From the NCBI GenBank assembly GCA_024364805.1, contig CM044527.1, positions 13,984,434 to 14,015,745 of the forward strand: a stretch of DNA of 31,312 nucleotides, given 5' to 3'. Below are positions 30,385 through 31,312 of the stretch, in pieces (positions within the stretch are counted from its first letter, which is position 1; every line of letters starts with the position of its first letter). The notes below the pieces were generated by a model. The model did no database searches. It saw only the letters and a program-made list of their open reading frames with translations, and was not told where the DNA came from. Source of the DNA: Euprymna scolopes (Eukaryota > Mollusca > Cephalopoda > Sepiida > Sepiolidae). The position numbers were made by a program, and so were the translations under genes.

Positions 30385-30670
30385 AATCTGTTGCATCCCT
30401 CTGCTTGTTTTACAAGTATTTAAATAAAGGATGCTCAGACTAACTACATGCCATTGTCCCCATCGACGTAAATACCCCCTCCCCCCAAAAAAACCCGACA
30501 AGCAGCAAAGTCTTATTTCTGCACAATAGAGATCCCTTGATGTAAAAAAAAAAGCATTCTACTCCAACAGTTTCTTCCCCAGAACTGCGAGATTTTGGAA
30601 TTCTCTTCCGGGTTGCTTTTCCCCAATTGTCCTGACAGTAGAGAAGTAATATTTTCGGGGCAAGTTTTGG

Positions 30671-31312
30671 TGTCGACGAGGAAATTTACTTCAAAAGTTT
30701 ATACATTATAGAACCATGCAAATTTAATTCAAAAAGTTTTAGCTTTAAGGTTGTTTTAGTCGGAGATTAGTGATCGAATAGGGAGGTCATTAATACCTTA
30801 CGAGACTCAGGTGAACAGAGTCCAAAGCACTTCGACGATGCAGTTCGAAAGCAATCTGTGATGAATATTGGAGACGTGTACTTCAATCAGAACTTGCCAG
30901 AAACACGTAACATGGTCATTGAAAATAGCTTTTGTGACACAACTGATAGCAAACAAAACTTCTTGAGCGTTATTATTTGACGAAGCGTACTTTATGTAAA
31001 TAGCATTAATAATATTAGTGTGTGTACATTGGCAAGTTCAAGTGTAGTGTTAACACACATCATGCTGCTCAATTCTTTACATAGTATCTCTGCAACTTAT
31101 GTCCCTGATAATAGCTTCCTACATCAAAGGGACATGTGCTTTATTTGGGGTGAAAATGTAATAAACAAAAACAAACTAATAGAGTAGCAAAGTGTCAAAT
31201 CGATGATAATCGGCATAATATGTTGAAAAAGACATAAAGAAAAACATGTAAGGGAGGTACAGATTGTTTAAATACACTTGTGCATTTTTAGGGAGAAATT
31301 GTGTTTTTGTTT
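30671..31312. other. Unassigned sequence to window end
   Basis: No feature supported. A short in-frame stretch near 30840-30980 (RKQSVMNIGDVYFNQNLPET) is open but unrecognised. Confidence 0.4.

Larger units (their letters stand above)
27925..30670 (+). mobile_element. Jockey/CR1-type LINE, long but decayed ORF2
   Basis: The AP-endonuclease domain is seen from about 27990 (DDVESFVLANSSDILALR, then IPSKIYNISGYLPL) to 28450 (FRDLNAHHNNWLGFSKYN). A linker with WDAIRDHIGDALW follows near 28690. RT motifs follow: PQKHVGLISSW (29280), ALVLHLTVAKLLSKYQYGFR (29530-29590), QGSISGSLLFQIFINDLPD (29834-29892) and motif C FADE at 29918-29929 in place of FADD. The C-terminal part has GSIASAAAKKVGS (about 30160), SLLDRVQKRLANLIG (30310-30355) and SFFPRTARFWNSLP (30569-30610). 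Frames change many times and several stops occur. Nearly the whole ORF2 length is present, about 2.7 kb, so 5' truncation is slight. ORF1 is not recognised. Confidence 0.88.

Noticed and set aside
1-31312. CRISPR arrays, operons, bacterial-type promoters or terminators
   Set aside because: No regularly spaced repeats of that type; the repeat content and retroelements are eukaryotic.

Overview
The window is eukaryotic, AT-rich and full of transposable-element remains and simple repeats. I found no convincing host protein-coding gene, rRNA or intact tRNA. The element mix points to a mollusc, most likely a cephalopod: LINEs with a restriction-like endonuclease, Jockey/CR1-type LINEs, a Penelope-like fragment, several tRNA-headed SINEs, mariner-type MITEs, Helitron-like ends, and long (TA)n, (CT)n and trinucleotide tracts. 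The organism call is inference. A 327-base run of N at 15635-15961 sits inside a trinucleotide microsatellite and is an assembly gap.

Layout. 1-2040: simple repeats, one diverged tandem duplication and a 600-bp trinucleotide tract. 2059-2429: a TA-flanked mariner-type MITE. 2816-4320: unassigned repeats, then a complete type I hammerhead ribozyme fold at 4066-4115. 4430-4805: hairpins and a minus-strand tRNA-headed SINE that contains a second hammerhead-like core. 5023-5990: a decayed R2-type LINE with a large internal deletion. 6745-8283: a tRNA-headed SINE, a second SINE family with a perfect 12-bp target-site duplication, and a mariner MITE keeping the end of a transposase frame. 10659-11282: a decayed mariner transposase. 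11570-15570: hairpins, a head-to-head SINE pair and four Helitron-like 3' hairpins. 16330-18540: a longer minus-strand R2-type LINE. 20006-21196: a second copy of the TSD-flanked SINE family and two opposed Jockey-type LINE tails. 22924-23200: a 138-bp tandem duplication. 24485-24558: a tRNA-like relic. 25870-26800: a Penelope-like 3' fragment with a GIY-YIG domain. 27925-30670: a long but broken Jockey/CR1-type LINE.

The most interesting signal is catalytic RNA. The 4066-4115 segment satisfies every core position and all three helices of a type I hammerhead, of the kind known in Penelope-like elements and animal retrozymes. Several SINE tails in the same window carry weaker CTGANGA...GAAA motifs. 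Nothing here forms an operon-like system; the pieces relate to one another through insertion, nesting and shared parentage.
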